A stretch of 64,000 bases of DNA from positions 1 to 64,000 of the forward strand of contig JANQSO010000007.1 of assembly GCA_028284005.1 (NCBI GenBank), in the 5' to 3' direction. Origin of the DNA: Flavobacteriaceae bacterium (GTDB lineage Bacteria; Bacteroidota; Bacteroidia; Flavobacteriales; Flavobacteriaceae). The notes under the pieces are model-generated. The model was not told the DNA's origin, ran no database searches, and worked only from the letters and a program-made list of their open reading frames with translations. The stretch's first letter is position 1. Each line of letters starts with the position of its first letter. A program made the translations under genes and the position numbers. Positions 41,671 to 51,821 of the stretch are shown one piece after another.

Positions 41671-42279
41671 ATGCTTATAATTGGTATCGCAGGAGGAACC
41701 GGAAGTGGTAAAACTACGGTGGTTCAACAAATCATCGAAGAGCTTCCGCAAGGTGAAGTATGTGTGATCTCACAAGATTCTTACTACAAAGACACGAGTC
41801 ATTTATCTTTTGAAGACCGTGTAAAGATCAATTTTGATCATCCACAAGCTATTGATTTCCATCTGTTGGTGGAGCACCTGGAAGAACTTCGTAAAGGTAA
41901 TTCTTTTGAGCAGCCGGTATATTCTTTTGTAGATCATAACCGCACTAAAGAAACCGTAACTATTCACCCAAAAAAGGTAATTATTGTTGAAGGGATCTTA
42001 ATTCTTACCAATCCGGAAATCCGGGAAATGTTCAATATAAAAGTGTATGTGCATGCAGATAGTGATGAACGCCTTATAAGAAGGTTGAAACGGGATATAG
42101 CGGAACGTGGCAGAGATTTGGAAGAAGTATTGAATCGATACCAGACAACATTGAAGCCAATGCATCAGCAATTTATAGAGCCAACAAAAGAATTTGCAGA
42201 TATTATCATACCAACCAATAGATACAATACGGTTGCCGTTGATCTAATAAGGACCATAATACACCAAAAATTAGGATAG
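41671..42279 (+). CDS. udk: uridine kinase
   Basis: 202 aa, cytoplasmic. P-loop GIAGGTGSGKTTVVQQI, then ISQDSYYKDTSHLSFEDR and NFDHPQAIDFHLLVEHL (substrate loop), KVIIVEGILIL and the lid KRDIAERGRDLEEVLNRY. Phosphorylates uridine and cytidine in pyrimidine salvage. Length and motifs are standard. It is followed 7 nt later by the FtsB-like gene and then the methylmalonyl-CoA mutase genes, an order seen in other Flavobacteriia. Confidence 0.96.
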   Translation: MLIIGIAGGTGSGKTTVVQQIIEELPQGEVCVISQDSYYKDTSHLSFEDRVKINFDHPQAIDFHLLVEHLEELRKGNSFEQPVYSFVDHNRTKETVTIHPKKVIIVEGILILTNPEIREMFNIKVYVHADSDERLIRRLKRDIAERGRDLEEVLNRYQTTLKPMHQQFIEPTKEFADIIIPTNRYNTVAVDLIRTIIHQKLG

Positions 42280-42286
42280 AAACACC

Positions 42287-42622
42287 GTGTCATTTTCAGA
42301 TATCATAAAGAACAAATGGGTTAAAAGGCTGGGGGCCACTTATGTTGTTATTCTAGTGCTTTTTATTATCTGGATGTTTTTTTTTGATACAAACTCGTTT
42401 TTGATCCACAAAGAATTGAATGATGATATTAAAGCTCTGGAAGAAAACAAAGAATTCTACGAAGATGAAATTAAGAAAGACAAAGCTTTTATTGAAAAAA
42501 TGAAAGATAGTAATGAAGTAGAGAAGTTTGCCAGGGAAAAATATTTTCTCAAAAAAGAAAATGAAGATATTTATATCATAGAACACGAAGACAGCCTGAA
42601 AAAAAAGAAAAAGGATGAGTGA
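42287..42622 (+). CDS. FtsB/DivIC-like septum formation initiator
   Basis: 111 aa starting at GTG 42287. Short cytoplasmic start, one transmembrane helix (YVVILVLFIIWMFFF), then a coiled coil (NDDIKALEENKEFYEDEIKK) and the conserved VEKFAREKYFLKKENEDIYI, the FtsB signature. It takes part in the divisome subcomplex with FtsL/FtsQ type proteins. Its stop overlaps the mutase small subunit start by 8 nt. Confidence 0.88.
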   Translation: MSFSDIIKNKWVKRLGATYVVILVLFIIWMFFFDTNSFLIHKELNDDIKALEENKEFYEDEIKKDKAFIEKMKDSNEVEKFAREKYFLKKENEDIYIIEHEDSLKKKKKDE

Positions 42623-43979
42623 GTTTTTATTTGATGAATTCAATGCTATTTCTGCAAAACAGTGGAAACAAAAAATACAGGTAGACCTTAAAGGTGCAGA
42701 CTATAATGATTCTTTGATATGGCAAAGTAATGAGGGCGTTCATGTAAAGCCATTTTATCATTTGGACGATTTTAAGAGTGAATTTTCTCCTGTTCCGGGA
42801 CACCCGGATTCATGGTATATAAATCAATCTGTATTTGTCGACGATGAAGATATTGCAAATAAACTCGCCCTTGATGTAATAGCGCGTGGTGCCGAAACCA
42901 TCACTTTTATTGCCGAAAAGGAATTTAGCATTGACACGCTTTTTAAGGACTTTCCTTTTTCGGCAACAGCGATCTATTTTAACCTGAAATTTCTTTCTGA
43001 AGATTTTATGGTTAGGTTAAAACAATTTTTGAATAGCAAAAAAGCTTCGGTATTTTATAATATGGACCTTATTGGTAATCTGGCCCGGACCGGGAATTGG
43101 TTTCATAACCTGAAACAGGACCACGAGATCCTGGAGAATATTATTTTGCAAGATACTAACGAAAATTGGCTGAGCATAGATACTGCCTTATACCAAAATG
43201 CAGGAGCAAATATAGTACAACAACTCGCCTATGCTTTGGCACATGCCAATGAATATTTAAATCATTTTCAGAAAGAAAAGAACCTGAAAATAACCTTTCA
43301 TCTGGCAATAGGTTCAAACTACTTTTTTGAAATTTCAAAAATCAGGGCTTTACGCAAATTATATGCAGCACTGGCAAAAGAATATAATATTTCAGAGGAT
43401 TGCCATATTGTTACAACACCTTCAAAGCGTAACAAAACACTTTATGATTATAATGTGAATATGCTGCGAACTACCACTGAATGTATGAGTGCAGTACTAG
43501 GTGGTGCTAATACGGTTTGTAACCTTCCTTATGATGCCATATACCACAAAAGCAATGAATTTGGCGAACGGATTTCCCGAAACCAGCTATTAATTTTAAA
43601 GGCAGAAAGTTACTTTGATGCAACAGGAAATCCGGCAGACGGAGCTTATTATATAGAAAGCCTTACAAACGAATTAGCAGATAAAGCACTTTTGGTTTTC
43701 AAAGAAATAGAAAACGGAGGGGGCTTTCTTCAGCAATTAAAAGAAGGAACCATTCAGCGAAAAATTGAGGAAAATGCACAAAAAGAGCAACAGCAGTTTG
43801 ATGATGGTGAATTGATCCTGGTAGGTACCAATAAATATATGAACGCTGATGACCGTATGAAGGAAAATCTTGAATTATTTCCCTTCCTGAAAACAAAGAA
43901 CAGAAAAACAATCATACAACCCATTATCGAAAGAAGACTTGCCGAGAAGTCTGAACAAGAACGTTTAAACAATGAATAA
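42615..43979 (+). CDS. mutA: methylmalonyl-CoA mutase small (beta) subunit
   Basis: 454 aa. The TIM-barrel part is recognisable: WQSNEGVHVKPFYHLDDF, SIDTALYQNAGANIVQQLAY, TTTECMSAVLGGANTVCNLP and ESLTNELADKALLVFKEIEN. The C-terminal B12-binding domain of the large subunit is absent, which is normal for the non-catalytic subunit. With the large subunit it interconverts methylmalonyl-CoA and succinyl-CoA in propionate and branched-chain catabolism. It is separated from its partner by a lipoprotein gene. Confidence 0.93.
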   Translation: MSEFLFDEFNAISAKQWKQKIQVDLKGADYNDSLIWQSNEGVHVKPFYHLDDFKSEFSPVPGHPDSWYINQSVFVDDEDIANKLALDVIARGAETITFIAEKEFSIDTLFKDFPFSATAIYFNLKFLSEDFMVRLKQFLNSKKASVFYNMDLIGNLARTGNWFHNLKQDHEILENIILQDTNENWLSIDTALYQNAGANIVQQLAYALAHANEYLNHFQKEKNLKITFHLAIGSNYFFEISKIRALRKLYAALAKEYNISEDCHIVTTPSKRNKTLYDYNVNMLRTTTECMSAVLGGANTVCNLPYDAIYHKSNEFGERISRNQLLILKAESYFDATGNPADGAYYIESLTNELADKALLVFKEIENGGGFLQQLKEGTIQRKIEENAQKEQQQFDDGELILVGTNKYMNADDRMKENLELFPFLKTKNRKTIIQPIIERRLAEKSEQERLNNE

Positions 43980-43980
43980 A

Positions 43981-44577
43981 ATGAAGAAAGTCATTTCGGT
44001 CCTATTTATAGCTTTAGGTACTATTAGTTGTAATGAAACATTAGAATATAAGTATCAGGATAAAGGACAGGTAATAGATTGTCCGGGAGTTGACAGCAAA
44101 CTTATACATGAAGCTTTGTACAGCTTTGAAAACGATATAGGTACTTTCTACAATAATGAAAACTTTAACCCCAACAGTATCGTATTCATTGAGTATGGAT
44201 ATGCAAACTTCATATTTCCGGGTGCTATGGGGGATGCTGATTACAAAAGTATTGCTTCGCCACATACCATAAAATTGATAGAAGAATTAAAGAAAGAAGA
44301 CCAGTTATGGGATAGAAATTTAGGAGAAAGTAATCTTAATTACAACAGCGAATTTGTAAAGTGCCTGATCTCTAAAATACAAAACGAAGACATAAAGATC
44401 AAGTTAGAAAATCTAATTGAAGTAAACGCTCTTTCTCCAAAAATAATGGCGGAAATATATCGTGTAAACAGTTATAACACATTGCAGGACAAATATTTTG
44501 CCATGTTTATTGCTCTTGACACTTATTATCAATACACATTGGATATAGATCTTTCGAAACCGACAGGAAATGAATAG
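43981..44577 (+). CDS. lipoprotein of unknown function between the mutase subunits
   Basis: 198 aa from ATG 43981 (ATG 43972 overlaps the mutA stop by 8 nt). Lipobox [11 protein letters not shown]. The mature part is predominantly helical: [40 protein letters not shown] and [20 protein letters not shown]. No known motif. It overlaps the large subunit start by 8 nt, so it is translated in the mutase operon although it must act outside the cytoplasm. I do not recognise the family. Confidence 0.65.
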   Translation: MKKVISVLFIALGTISCNETLEYKYQDKGQVIDCPGVDSKLIHEALYSFENDIGTFYNNENFNPNSIVFIEYGYANFIFPGAMGDADYKSIASPHTIKLIEELKKEDQLWDRNLGESNLNYNSEFVKCLISKIQNEDIKIKLENLIEVNALSPKIMAEIYRVNSYNTLQDKYFAMFIALDTYYQYTLDIDLSKPTGNE

Positions 44578-46711
44578 AAAAAATTTACAACATATGTCTT
44601 TACCTGTTTCGGATGATCTTTCAAAAAAAAGCTCCGGAGGCTCCGGGACATTTTCAACAGCAGAAGGTATTGACGTAAAGAAGAGATATTCTGCAAAAGA
44701 TAACGAAACACTAAAGCACCTCAACTTTGCTGCAGGTATTACACCAAATCTCCGTGGGCCCTATTCTACTATGTATGTACGAAGACCCTGGACAATTAGG
44801 CAATATGCCGGTTTTTCTACTGCCGAAGACAGCAACGCTTTTTATCGCAGAAACCTTGCAGGAGGTCAAAAAGGACTATCGGTAGCCTTTGACCTGGCAA
44901 CGCATCGTGGGTATGATAGTGATCATGAACGTGTGGTGGGTGACGTAGGAAAAGCCGGAGTAGCGATCGACAGTGTAGAGGATATGAAGATATTGTTCGA
45001 CCAGATTCCGTTAGACAAAATGAGTGTGTCAATGACCATGAATGGTGCGGTGTTACCCATTATGGCTTTTTATATTGCTGCCGCCGAAGAGCAAGGTGTT
45101 TCGCCCGAAGCATTAGCAGGAACGATCCAAAATGATATTTTAAAGGAGTTCATGGTACGAAATACATATATCTACCCTCCTACTCCTTCCATGAAGATCA
45201 TCAGTGATATTTTTGAATTTACCTCTAAGAACATGCCCAAATTCAATTCTATCTCAATTTCCGGCTACCACATGCAGGAAGCAGGTGCTACCTGTGATAT
45301 TGAATTAGCATATACGCTTGCCGATGGATTGGAATACATCCGTACAGGAATTGCAGCGGGAATGGATATTGATACCTTCGCTCCCCGCCTTTCCTTTTTC
45401 TGGGCAATAGGAATGAACCATTTTATGGAAATCGCTAAAATGAGAGCGGCAAGAATGCTATGGGCAAAGCTGGTAAAACAATTTAATCCTAAAAACGAAA
45501 AATCACTTGCACTACGCACGCATTCCCAAACAAGTGGTTGGAGCTTAACAGAGCAGGATCCTTTCAATAATGTAGCGAGAACATGTATAGAAGCTGCAGC
45601 CGCAGCCTTTGGAGGTACCCAATCCCTGCATACCAATGCCCTGGACGAAGCTATTGCACTGCCTACAGATTTTTCTGCACGTATTGCACGAAATACACAA
45701 ATCTATCTTCAGGAAGAAACAAAAATCACAAAAACGGTGGACCCCTGGGCGGGAAGTTATTATGTAGAAAATTTAACGAATGATATCGCAGAAAAAGCAT
45801 GGAAGCTTATTCAGGAAGTAGAAGAATTAGGAGGTATGACCAAAGCCATTGAGGCAGGAATACCCAAACTGCGTATTGAAGAAGCAGCAGCCCGAAAACA
45901 GGCACGTATTGATAGTGGGCAGGATATTATTGTTGGTGTAAATAAATACCGCCTGGAACAGGAAGACCCACTCCAGATCCTGGATGTTGACAATCAAAAA
46001 GTGCGTTTGGCGCAAATAGATCGTTTAGTCCGGATCAAAACTACCAGAGATACTGTAAAAGTTAAGGAAGCACTTTTAAAATTAACGCAATGTGCAAAGA
46101 CAGGTGATGGAAATTTATTAGCTTTAGCAATTGAAGCAGCAAGGGAAAGAGCTACTCTGGGTGAGATCAGTGATGCACTTGAAGCAGAGTTTGGACGTTA
46201 CAAAGCACAGATAAAATCATTTAGCGGCGTGTACAGTAAAGAAATAAAAAAAGACCCTTCGTTTGAAAAAGCGAGACAAATGGCAGACCAATTTGCAGAA
46301 CTGGAAGGACGCCGTCCGCGTATTATGATCGCAAAAATGGGGCAGGATGGCCATGACCGGGGTGCAAAAGTAGTAGCCACAGGATATGCAGATGTTGGTT
46401 TTGATGTAGATATCGGGCCTTTGTTCCAGACGCCGGCTGAAGCTGCCAAACAGGCAATTGAGAATGATGTCCATGTTCTGGGGGTTTCTTCACTGGCCGC
46501 AGGACATAAAACATTGGTCCCGCAGGTAATTGAAGAATTGAAAAACTACAGCCGGGAAGACATCATGGTGATCGTTGGCGGTGTGATTCCCACGCAAGAT
46601 TATGATTTCTTATTTGATGCCGGGGCAGTAGCTGTTTATGGCCCGGGTACTAAAATAAGTGATGCCGCGATCGAAATGCTTCAGATTTTGATAGATTCTG
46701 TCGCCGAATAA
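44570..46711 (+). CDS. scpA: methylmalonyl-CoA mutase large (alpha) subunit
   Basis: 713 aa, catalytic subunit with adenosylcobalamin. The barrel domain shows [60 protein letters not shown] and [20 protein letters not shown]. The C-terminal B12 domain has [20 protein letters not shown] with the base-off ligand His in DGHDRG, and GVSSLAAGH. All catalytic regions are intact. Its stop overlaps the start of the acetyltransferase gene by one base. Confidence 0.97.
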   Translation: MNRKNLQHMSLPVSDDLSKKSSGGSGTFSTAEGIDVKKRYSAKDNETLKHLNFAAGITPNLRGPYSTMYVRRPWTIRQYAGFSTAEDSNAFYRRNLAGGQKGLSVAFDLATHRGYDSDHERVVGDVGKAGVAIDSVEDMKILFDQIPLDKMSVSMTMNGAVLPIMAFYIAAAEEQGVSPEALAGTIQNDILKEFMVRNTYIYPPTPSMKIISDIFEFTSKNMPKFNSISISGYHMQEAGATCDIELAYTLADGLEYIRTGIAAGMDIDTFAPRLSFFWAIGMNHFMEIAKMRAARMLWAKLVKQFNPKNEKSLALRTHSQTSGWSLTEQDPFNNVARTCIEAAAAAFGGTQSLHTNALDEAIALPTDFSARIARNTQIYLQEETKITKTVDPWAGSYYVENLTNDIAEKAWKLIQEVEELGGMTKAIEAGIPKLRIEEAAARKQARIDSGQDIIVGVNKYRLEQEDPLQILDVDNQKVRLAQIDRLVRIKTTRDTVKVKEALLKLTQCAKTGDGNLLALAIEAARERATLGEISDALEAEFGRYKAQIKSFSGVYSKEIKKDPSFEKARQMADQFAELEGRRPRIMIAKMGQDGHDRGAKVVATGYADVGFDVDIGPLFQTPAEAAKQAIENDVHVLGVSSLAAGHKTLVPQVIEELKNYSREDIMVIVGGVIPTQDYDFLFDAGAVAVYGPGTKISDAAIEMLQILIDSVAE

Positions 46712-47244
46712 TGGATTATATTATTACTTCCAAAAGACTGGGCTTACGAAATTGGTCGCCTTCAGATATTGCTCCTTTTATAGAAATGGGAAAAGATGAA
46801 GTGGTTATGCAACACTTTCCGAAGTTATTGTCTGAAGAAGAGTCCAAAGACTTCATCAAAAGACTACAACTTCATTTTGAAAAACACGGGTATTGCTATT
46901 TTGCGGTTGACCTTTTGGAAACTTCAGAATTTATAGGTTTTACAGGACTTGTAAACCAGACCTGGGAAAGTGAATATACACCTGCTGTCGATATAGGCTG
47001 GCGGTTAAAAAGAGCAGCCTGGGGAAAAGGATATGCTACAGAAGCTGCTAAAGCATGCCTGAATGCTGCTTTTACCAAATTTGGACTGGAAGAAGTAGTT
47101 GCTTTTGCTACCGATACAAATTTCGCTTCTGAAAATGTAATGAAAAAAATAGGTATGAAATTTATAGGTACCGTACAGCATCCGTCAATAGTTGATGATA
47201 ATAGATTTAAGCATTGCGTGGTATACCGTGCAATAAAGCCTTAA
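46711..47244 (+). CDS. GNAT-family N-acetyltransferase (RimJ/RimL-like)
   Basis: 177 aa, cytoplasmic. RimJ-like start (ITSKRLGLRNWSPSDIAPFI), acetyl-CoA motif DIGWRLKRAAWGKGYATEAA and the closing block FATDTNFASENVMKKIGMKF. Acceptor unknown; ribosomal proteins or small amines are both possible. Start overlaps the scpA stop in TAATG, so it is translationally coupled. Confidence 0.93.
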   Translation: MDYIITSKRLGLRNWSPSDIAPFIEMGKDEVVMQHFPKLLSEEESKDFIKRLQLHFEKHGYCYFAVDLLETSEFIGFTGLVNQTWESEYTPAVDIGWRLKRAAWGKGYATEAAKACLNAAFTKFGLEEVVAFATDTNFASENVMKKIGMKFIGTVQHPSIVDDNRFKHCVVYRAIKP

Positions 47245-47317
47245 AAAAATACTGTGCATGCATAATAATTGATTGAGTTTCGTTACTTTTATGGCTCCAA
47301 CTTAATAAAGACGTATA

Positions 47318-48202
47318 ATGAATTATTCAGAAAAAATGTTGCGCGATGATGCGTTAAAAGGAAAAACGATTGTAGTGACCGGTGGTGGCAGCGGATTAGG
47401 AAAATCTATGACCACTTACTTTCTGGAGTTGGGCGCCAATGTAGTTATTACCTCCAGAAATATGGAAAAGCTACAATCTGTAAAAGCAGAGCTGGAAGCT
47501 CAAACCGGTGGAAAAGTGCTTCCGGTACAATGTGACGTACGTCATTATGACCAGGTAGAGGCTATGGTGCAATCATCTATTAAAGAATTTGGGAGCATAG
47601 ATGTATTACTGAACAATGCTGCGGGAAATTTTATCTCTCCTACCGAAAGACTTTCAGCAAATGCTTTCGACACCATCATAGATATTGTTTTAAAAGGTAC
47701 TAAAAACTGTACGCTGGCCTTTGGAAAACATTGGATCGATAAAAAAGAAACCAATAAAGTAGTATTGAATATTGTAACTACCTACGCCTGGACGGGTTCC
47801 GCTTATGTGGTACCAAGTGCTACCGCAAAAGCGGGAGTATTGGCAATGACACGTTCTTTGGCTGTAGAATGGGCAAAATACGGTATGCGTTTTAATGCTA
47901 TCGCACCCGGCCCCTTCCCTACTAAAGGTGCATGGGACAGGTTATTACCCGGAGACCTAAAAGAAAAATTCGATCTGGCCAAAAAAGTTCCTTTAAAGCG
48001 TGTTGGCGATCACCAGGAATTAGCAAACCTGGCTGCGTATTTGGTATCTGACTTTTCTTCCTACCTAAATGGCGAAGTAGTTACGATCGATGGAGGTGAA
48101 TGGTTAAAAGGTGCCGGGCAAATGAATCTTCTTGAAGAGGTCCCGGAACAAATGTGGGATATGCTGGAAATGATGATCAGGTCTAAAAAAAATAAATCCT
48201 AG
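47318..48202 (+). CDS. 2,4-dienoyl-CoA reductase (SDR family)
   Basis: 294 aa. NADP-binding motif VVTGGGSGLGKSM, then NNAAGNFI. The usual SDR YxxxK is replaced by S167-x3-K171, and Tyr156 lies 11 residues before the Ser (TTYAWTGS, then VVPSATAKAG). This matches the geometry of mammalian DECR1 (Tyr199, Ser210, Lys214). It should reduce 2,4-dienoyl-CoA in beta-oxidation of unsaturated fatty acids. The C-terminal part (LLEEVPEQMWDMLEMMIR) is also DECR-like. Independent promoter region upstream. Confidence 0.9.
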   Translation: MNYSEKMLRDDALKGKTIVVTGGGSGLGKSMTTYFLELGANVVITSRNMEKLQSVKAELEAQTGGKVLPVQCDVRHYDQVEAMVQSSIKEFGSIDVLLNNAAGNFISPTERLSANAFDTIIDIVLKGTKNCTLAFGKHWIDKKETNKVVLNIVTTYAWTGSAYVVPSATAKAGVLAMTRSLAVEWAKYGMRFNAIAPGPFPTKGAWDRLLPGDLKEKFDLAKKVPLKRVGDHQELANLAAYLVSDFSSYLNGEVVTIDGGEWLKGAGQMNLLEEVPEQMWDMLEMMIRSKKNKS

Positions 48203-48210
48203 AACAGTTT

Positions 48211-49371
48211 TTAATAAGTAGCGCTTAGATATTTTCGTTTTTGCAAATGCTCATCCATTTCACGATCGTAAATATAAACGAATAGCACTGCCATCATATC
48301 TCTAAAACCATCTGAAGGATTATCTGTTACTAGAACAAGTTTGTATTGATGGTCCGCTTTTAGTGGTATCCCCTCGGCATTGGAATAAACCGGTACGTGT
48401 TTTAAACCTATCTTTTCTTTATAATTCTCACAATTAAAAGTATAAATAGGCTCTCCCGCCGTTACATCGAACAATGTAAAAGTCTTTGCATGTGGATGTA
48501 AATGTGCTGCCATGGCATGAATAGTAGTATCTTCTTTCAGGTTAAATTGATATGTAACATCAAACTCATATTGGTGGCTTCCTTCCGGCAATACCCAGTG
48601 AGCAGAAAGCCAAACGCCATCTTCACCAACATATGAATGATTTTTTAGGTCAATAGGTGTACAAAGATTAGGATCCTTCTTTTTATCGGGGTCATAAGGA
48701 TTATCCCTGTCATAGTCCTGCAGCAGCACCAAGGCCTTTGGAACCAGAGGCTTCAAAGGTTTTTTACCATCTTCCAACCTAAATTCTATAAAATGTTTTA
48801 CTTTGAAGAATGCATCTTCAATATTGTGATTGAGCGTTCTTGAAGCGACTATAAATTTATCGCCTGAAGCAACAGGAAATCCAAACCCTTTAGGAAAATT
48901 TAGTTCGTTGATACCGTTCGATAAAGTACCCAGCCTGGGATACTGTTTATTGATCCTCTTTGGCATATTCAGGTTTTTATAATGAATGGGGTCAAAAAAA
49001 TCGATATTGGTATGACATAAGAAATCATTGTTATGTTTGTTGGTACCTTCTCTGAAAACTTCGGCTTTAAATCCGGTGATCCACTTCATTTTTAAGGAAT
49101 CGGGATTTACATTGATATTAAGAATAGCCTGTGGGCCGTCCATAGACTGGTAAATATTATCCACTAAAAGATCCGGAGATTCCAGCTTAAGTGCCTCTTC
49201 ATTTCTGGAAATTTCCCAACTGTGGTCTATAATACGGAGACCGTGTAGTAATTTGGTTTTAACAATAGCCTTGTGCCTGTTCGACAAATTATAATACCAG
49301 ATGAAACCCACTGCTATTCCTACAAAAAATAACAATACCAGCGTTTTTAACTTAAGTAATTTCTTAAACAT
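48211..49371 (-). CDS. membrane-anchored PHM-like copper monooxygenase-related protein
   Basis: 386 aa. One N-terminal transmembrane helix (TLVLLFFVGIAVGFIWYY), the rest outside. It resembles peptidylglycine alpha-hydroxylating monooxygenase: LNFPKGFGFPVASGDKFIVA aligns with the LPKGVGF region, IHAMAAHLHPHAK (H290, H292) with the CuB His-x-His, and DMMAVLFVY (M359/M360) with the CuB Met. The first copper site is less clear (FLCHTNIDFF, H120; H182 or H193). Likely periplasmic copper or redox protein; enzymatic activity uncertain. Divergent from parA. Confidence 0.5.
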   Translation of the reverse strand: MFKKLLKLKTLVLLFFVGIAVGFIWYYNLSNRHKAIVKTKLLHGLRIIDHSWEISRNEEALKLESPDLLVDNIYQSMDGPQAILNINVNPDSLKMKWITGFKAEVFREGTNKHNNDFLCHTNIDFFDPIHYKNLNMPKRINKQYPRLGTLSNGINELNFPKGFGFPVASGDKFIVASRTLNHNIEDAFFKVKHFIEFRLEDGKKPLKPLVPKALVLLQDYDRDNPYDPDKKKDPNLCTPIDLKNHSYVGEDGVWLSAHWVLPEGSHQYEFDVTYQFNLKEDTTIHAMAAHLHPHAKTFTLFDVTAGEPIYTFNCENYKEKIGLKHVPVYSNAEGIPLKADHQYKLVLVTDNPSDGFRDMMAVLFVYIYDREMDEHLQKRKYLSATY

Positions 49372-49583
49372 CTTAGCCTTATGATTTATGGCTAAGATAC
49401 AAATTGCAACTTGTTCTTTTTAAGGTTTATATCCCGAGAGTGGGTTTATACTTGAGAAATACATGGTAATACTCTAAATTGAATATTTCCCGTAAGTAGA
49501 AAATGTTTACTTCCTGTTAACAAAATTCATTTTCTATCCGCATAATTAGTTGTATTTTTATGGCTAAAATTTGTAAGAATTTG

Positions 49584-50348
49584 ATGGGTAAAATAATTGC
49601 TATTGCAAACCAAAAGGGAGGTGTGGGTAAAACTACAACTTCAGTAAATTTAGCGGCTTCCTTAGGTGTTTTAGAAAAAAAAATACTTTTGATCGATGCA
49701 GATCCCCAGGCCAACGCAACTTCAGGCTTAGGTATTGATGTGGAAAGTGTTGAGAAGGGAACGTATCAGCTTTTGGAACATACGGTATCTGCAAAAGAAG
49801 CCATCGTATCTACAAATTCACCTAACCTGGACCTCATCCCATCCCATATAGACCTGGTTGCTATTGAAATTGAGCTTGTAGACAAAGAGCATCGCGAATA
49901 TATGCTGAAAAATGCGGTAGAAAGCCTTAGGGCCGACTATGATTTCATACTCATAGACTGTGCACCGTCGCTTGGTTTGCTAACATTAAACGCACTTACA
50001 GCAGCAGATAGTGTTATGATTCCTATCCAATGTGAATATTTTGCACTGGAAGGTCTGGGAAAACTGTTAAATACCATTAAAAGTGTTCAAAAAATACATA
50101 ACGAGAGCCTGGATATTGAAGGTTTATTACTAACTATGTATGATTCGCGTTTACGCCTTTCAAATCAAGTGGTTGAAGAAGTAAAAAAGCACTTTGACGA
50201 AATGGTTTTTAAAACAATCATTCAACGAAATGTACGTTTAAGTGAAGCACCCAGCTATGGCGAAAGTATTATTAGTTACGATGCGGGTAGTAAAGGTGCC
50301 AATAATTACTTAAGTTTAGCACAGGAATTAATTGAGAAAAACCAGTAA
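49584..50348 (+). CDS. parA: ParA-type chromosome partition ATPase
   Basis: 254 aa from ATG 49584 (MGKIIAIANQKGGVGKTTTS). Deviant Walker A KGGVGKTT, then LLIDADPQANATSGLG and Walker B-like YDFILIDCAPSLGLLTLNAL. Upstream ATG 49560 overlaps a likely -7 element (TATTTTTA, 49553-49560), so the later start is preferred. Soj type; works with ParB, whose gene follows after 5 nt, in origin segregation. Confidence 0.95.
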   Translation: MGKIIAIANQKGGVGKTTTSVNLAASLGVLEKKILLIDADPQANATSGLGIDVESVEKGTYQLLEHTVSAKEAIVSTNSPNLDLIPSHIDLVAIEIELVDKEHREYMLKNAVESLRADYDFILIDCAPSLGLLTLNALTAADSVMIPIQCEYFALEGLGKLLNTIKSVQKIHNESLDIEGLLLTMYDSRLRLSNQVVEEVKKHFDEMVFKTIIQRNVRLSEAPSYGESIISYDAGSKGANNYLSLAQELIEKNQ

Positions 50349-50353
50349 TTCTA

Positions 50354-51253
50354 ATGGCGAAAGCAACAAAAAAACAGGCATTGGGAAGAGGACTTTCCGC
50401 TTTATTGAAAGATCCTTCTAACGATATTACATCTGCAAACGATAAAAATGCCGATAAGGTGGTGGGGAATATTGTCGAATTGGAACTTAGTACTATTGAA
50501 GTAAATCCATTTCAGCCAAGAACCAGTTTCAATGAAGAATCCTTACGCGAATTAGCTTCATCTATTAAAGAACTGGGAGTAATACAGCCCATTACCGTAC
50601 GCAAATTAGATTTCAATAAATATCAATTGGTTAGTGGAGAACGCCGTTTTCGAGCTTCAAAATTAATTGGGCTGGAAACGATCCCGGCTTACATTCGTAT
50701 CGCCAACGACCAGGAATCATTGGAAATGGCACTGGTTGAGAATATTCAGCGCCAGGACCTGGATCCAATTGAAATAGCACTTTCATACCAGCGGCTTATT
50801 GAAGAAATTAAAATTACTCAGGAAGAACTGAGTGACCGGGTAGGTAAAAACCGGTCAACCATTGCCAATTACCTGCGCTTATTAAAGTTAGACCCCATCA
50901 TCCAAACAGGAATGCGTGATGGTTTTATAACTATGGGTCATGGCAGGGCTTTGATAAATATTGAAAATACCAATGAACAACTGGATATTTATGAGAAGAT
51001 CCTAACTCAAAAGCTTTCTGTACGTGATACCGAAGCCCTGGTACGAAAACTTAAATCCCCAACCAGTAGCCAGGTAACTAAAAAAAGACCTTTGCCCTCT
51101 TTTGCAACCGATGCCAAAAAAGAGCTCGCAAACTTGTTTGATAGCAAGGTAGATGTAAAGGTTTCAAATTCCGGAAAAGGACAATTGGTAGTGCCCTTTA
51201 AGAACAAGGAAGACTTGCAACGTATCTTGAAGCTCATAAAAAGTGAAAAGTAG
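50354..51253 (+). CDS. parB: ParB-type partition protein
   Basis: 299 aa. ParB N-domain with VNPFQPRTSFNEESLRELAS, GVIQPITVRKLD and the CTPase signature GERRFRASKLIGL; ENIQRQDLDPIEIALSYQRL; HTH DRVGKNRSTIANYLRLLKLD. The C-terminal dimerisation domain is present. Together with ParA it segregates the chromosome. A parS site was not found nearby. Its end overlaps the next gene by 11 nt. Confidence 0.96.
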   Translation: MAKATKKQALGRGLSALLKDPSNDITSANDKNADKVVGNIVELELSTIEVNPFQPRTSFNEESLRELASSIKELGVIQPITVRKLDFNKYQLVSGERRFRASKLIGLETIPAYIRIANDQESLEMALVENIQRQDLDPIEIALSYQRLIEEIKITQEELSDRVGKNRSTIANYLRLLKLDPIIQTGMRDGFITMGHGRALINIENTNEQLDIYEKILTQKLSVRDTEALVRKLKSPTSSQVTKKRPLPSFATDAKKELANLFDSKVDVKVSNSGKGQLVVPFKNKEDLQRILKLIKSEK

Positions 51254-51821
51254 GCTTTTATATATTTTAGTTTTAATTCCGGCATTTTCACTATTTGCCC
51301 AAACCACAGATTCACTTTCAGTTAAAAATGATCGTGTATTAGTAGCAAGAGACAGTCTCTCGGCAAAAGAAGCCTATAATCCTCTGGCTCCTTCTACCGC
51401 TGCCTTTTATTCTGCCGTATTACCGGGCCTGGGACAGGCTTACAATAAAAAATACTGGAAGATCCCTATCATCTATGCAGGGATGGCTACAGGAATCTAC
51501 TTTTACCTGGAGAATGACAAGGATTATGATCGTTTTCGGGATGCGTATAAACGACGTCTGGCCGGATTTGATGACGACGAATTTCAAGGTATTTCCACAG
51601 ATCGTTTGATCGATGCACAAAAAAGTGCTCAGAAAAATAAGGATATAAGCATTATAGTCGCCCTGGCGTTTTATTTGGTAAATATCGTTGATGCGAATGT
51701 AGATGCACATTTAAGGCAGTTCAATGTAAGTGATGACCTTTCATTGCAGCCCAACTTTGAGATGAATCCTATTAACGCACAAGCCAATTACGGTTTGTCG
51801 CTCAAGTACAATCTAAAATGA
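51243..51821 (+). CDS. DUF5683 membrane protein
   Basis: 192 aa starting at GTG 51243. Signal peptide (LLYILVLIPAFSLFAQ), then the DUF5683 region with AAFYSAVLPGLGQAYNKKYW and KIPIIYAGMATGIYFYLEND, and a second hydrophobic segment near residue 140 (ISIIVALAFYLVNIVDANVD). Function unknown. It is regularly found between parB and dapB in Flavobacteriia. It overlaps parB at its start and dapB at its end (ATGA). Confidence 0.88.
   Translation: MKSRLLYILVLIPAFSLFAQTTDSLSVKNDRVLVARDSLSAKEAYNPLAPSTAAFYSAVLPGLGQAYNKKYWKIPIIYAGMATGIYFYLENDKDYDRFRDAYKRRLAGFDDDEFQGISTDRLIDAQKSAQKNKDISIIVALAFYLVNIVDANVDAHLRQFNVSDDLSLQPNFEMNPINAQANYGLSLKYNLK

Noticed and set aside
49372-51300. parS site or replication origin near parAB and recF
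   Set aside because: No palindrome close to TGTTnCACGTGnAACA was found by eye near parAB, no DnaA-box cluster was noticed, and dnaA/dnaN are not next to recF. CACGTG occurrences at 19610 and 20229 lack the flanking bases.
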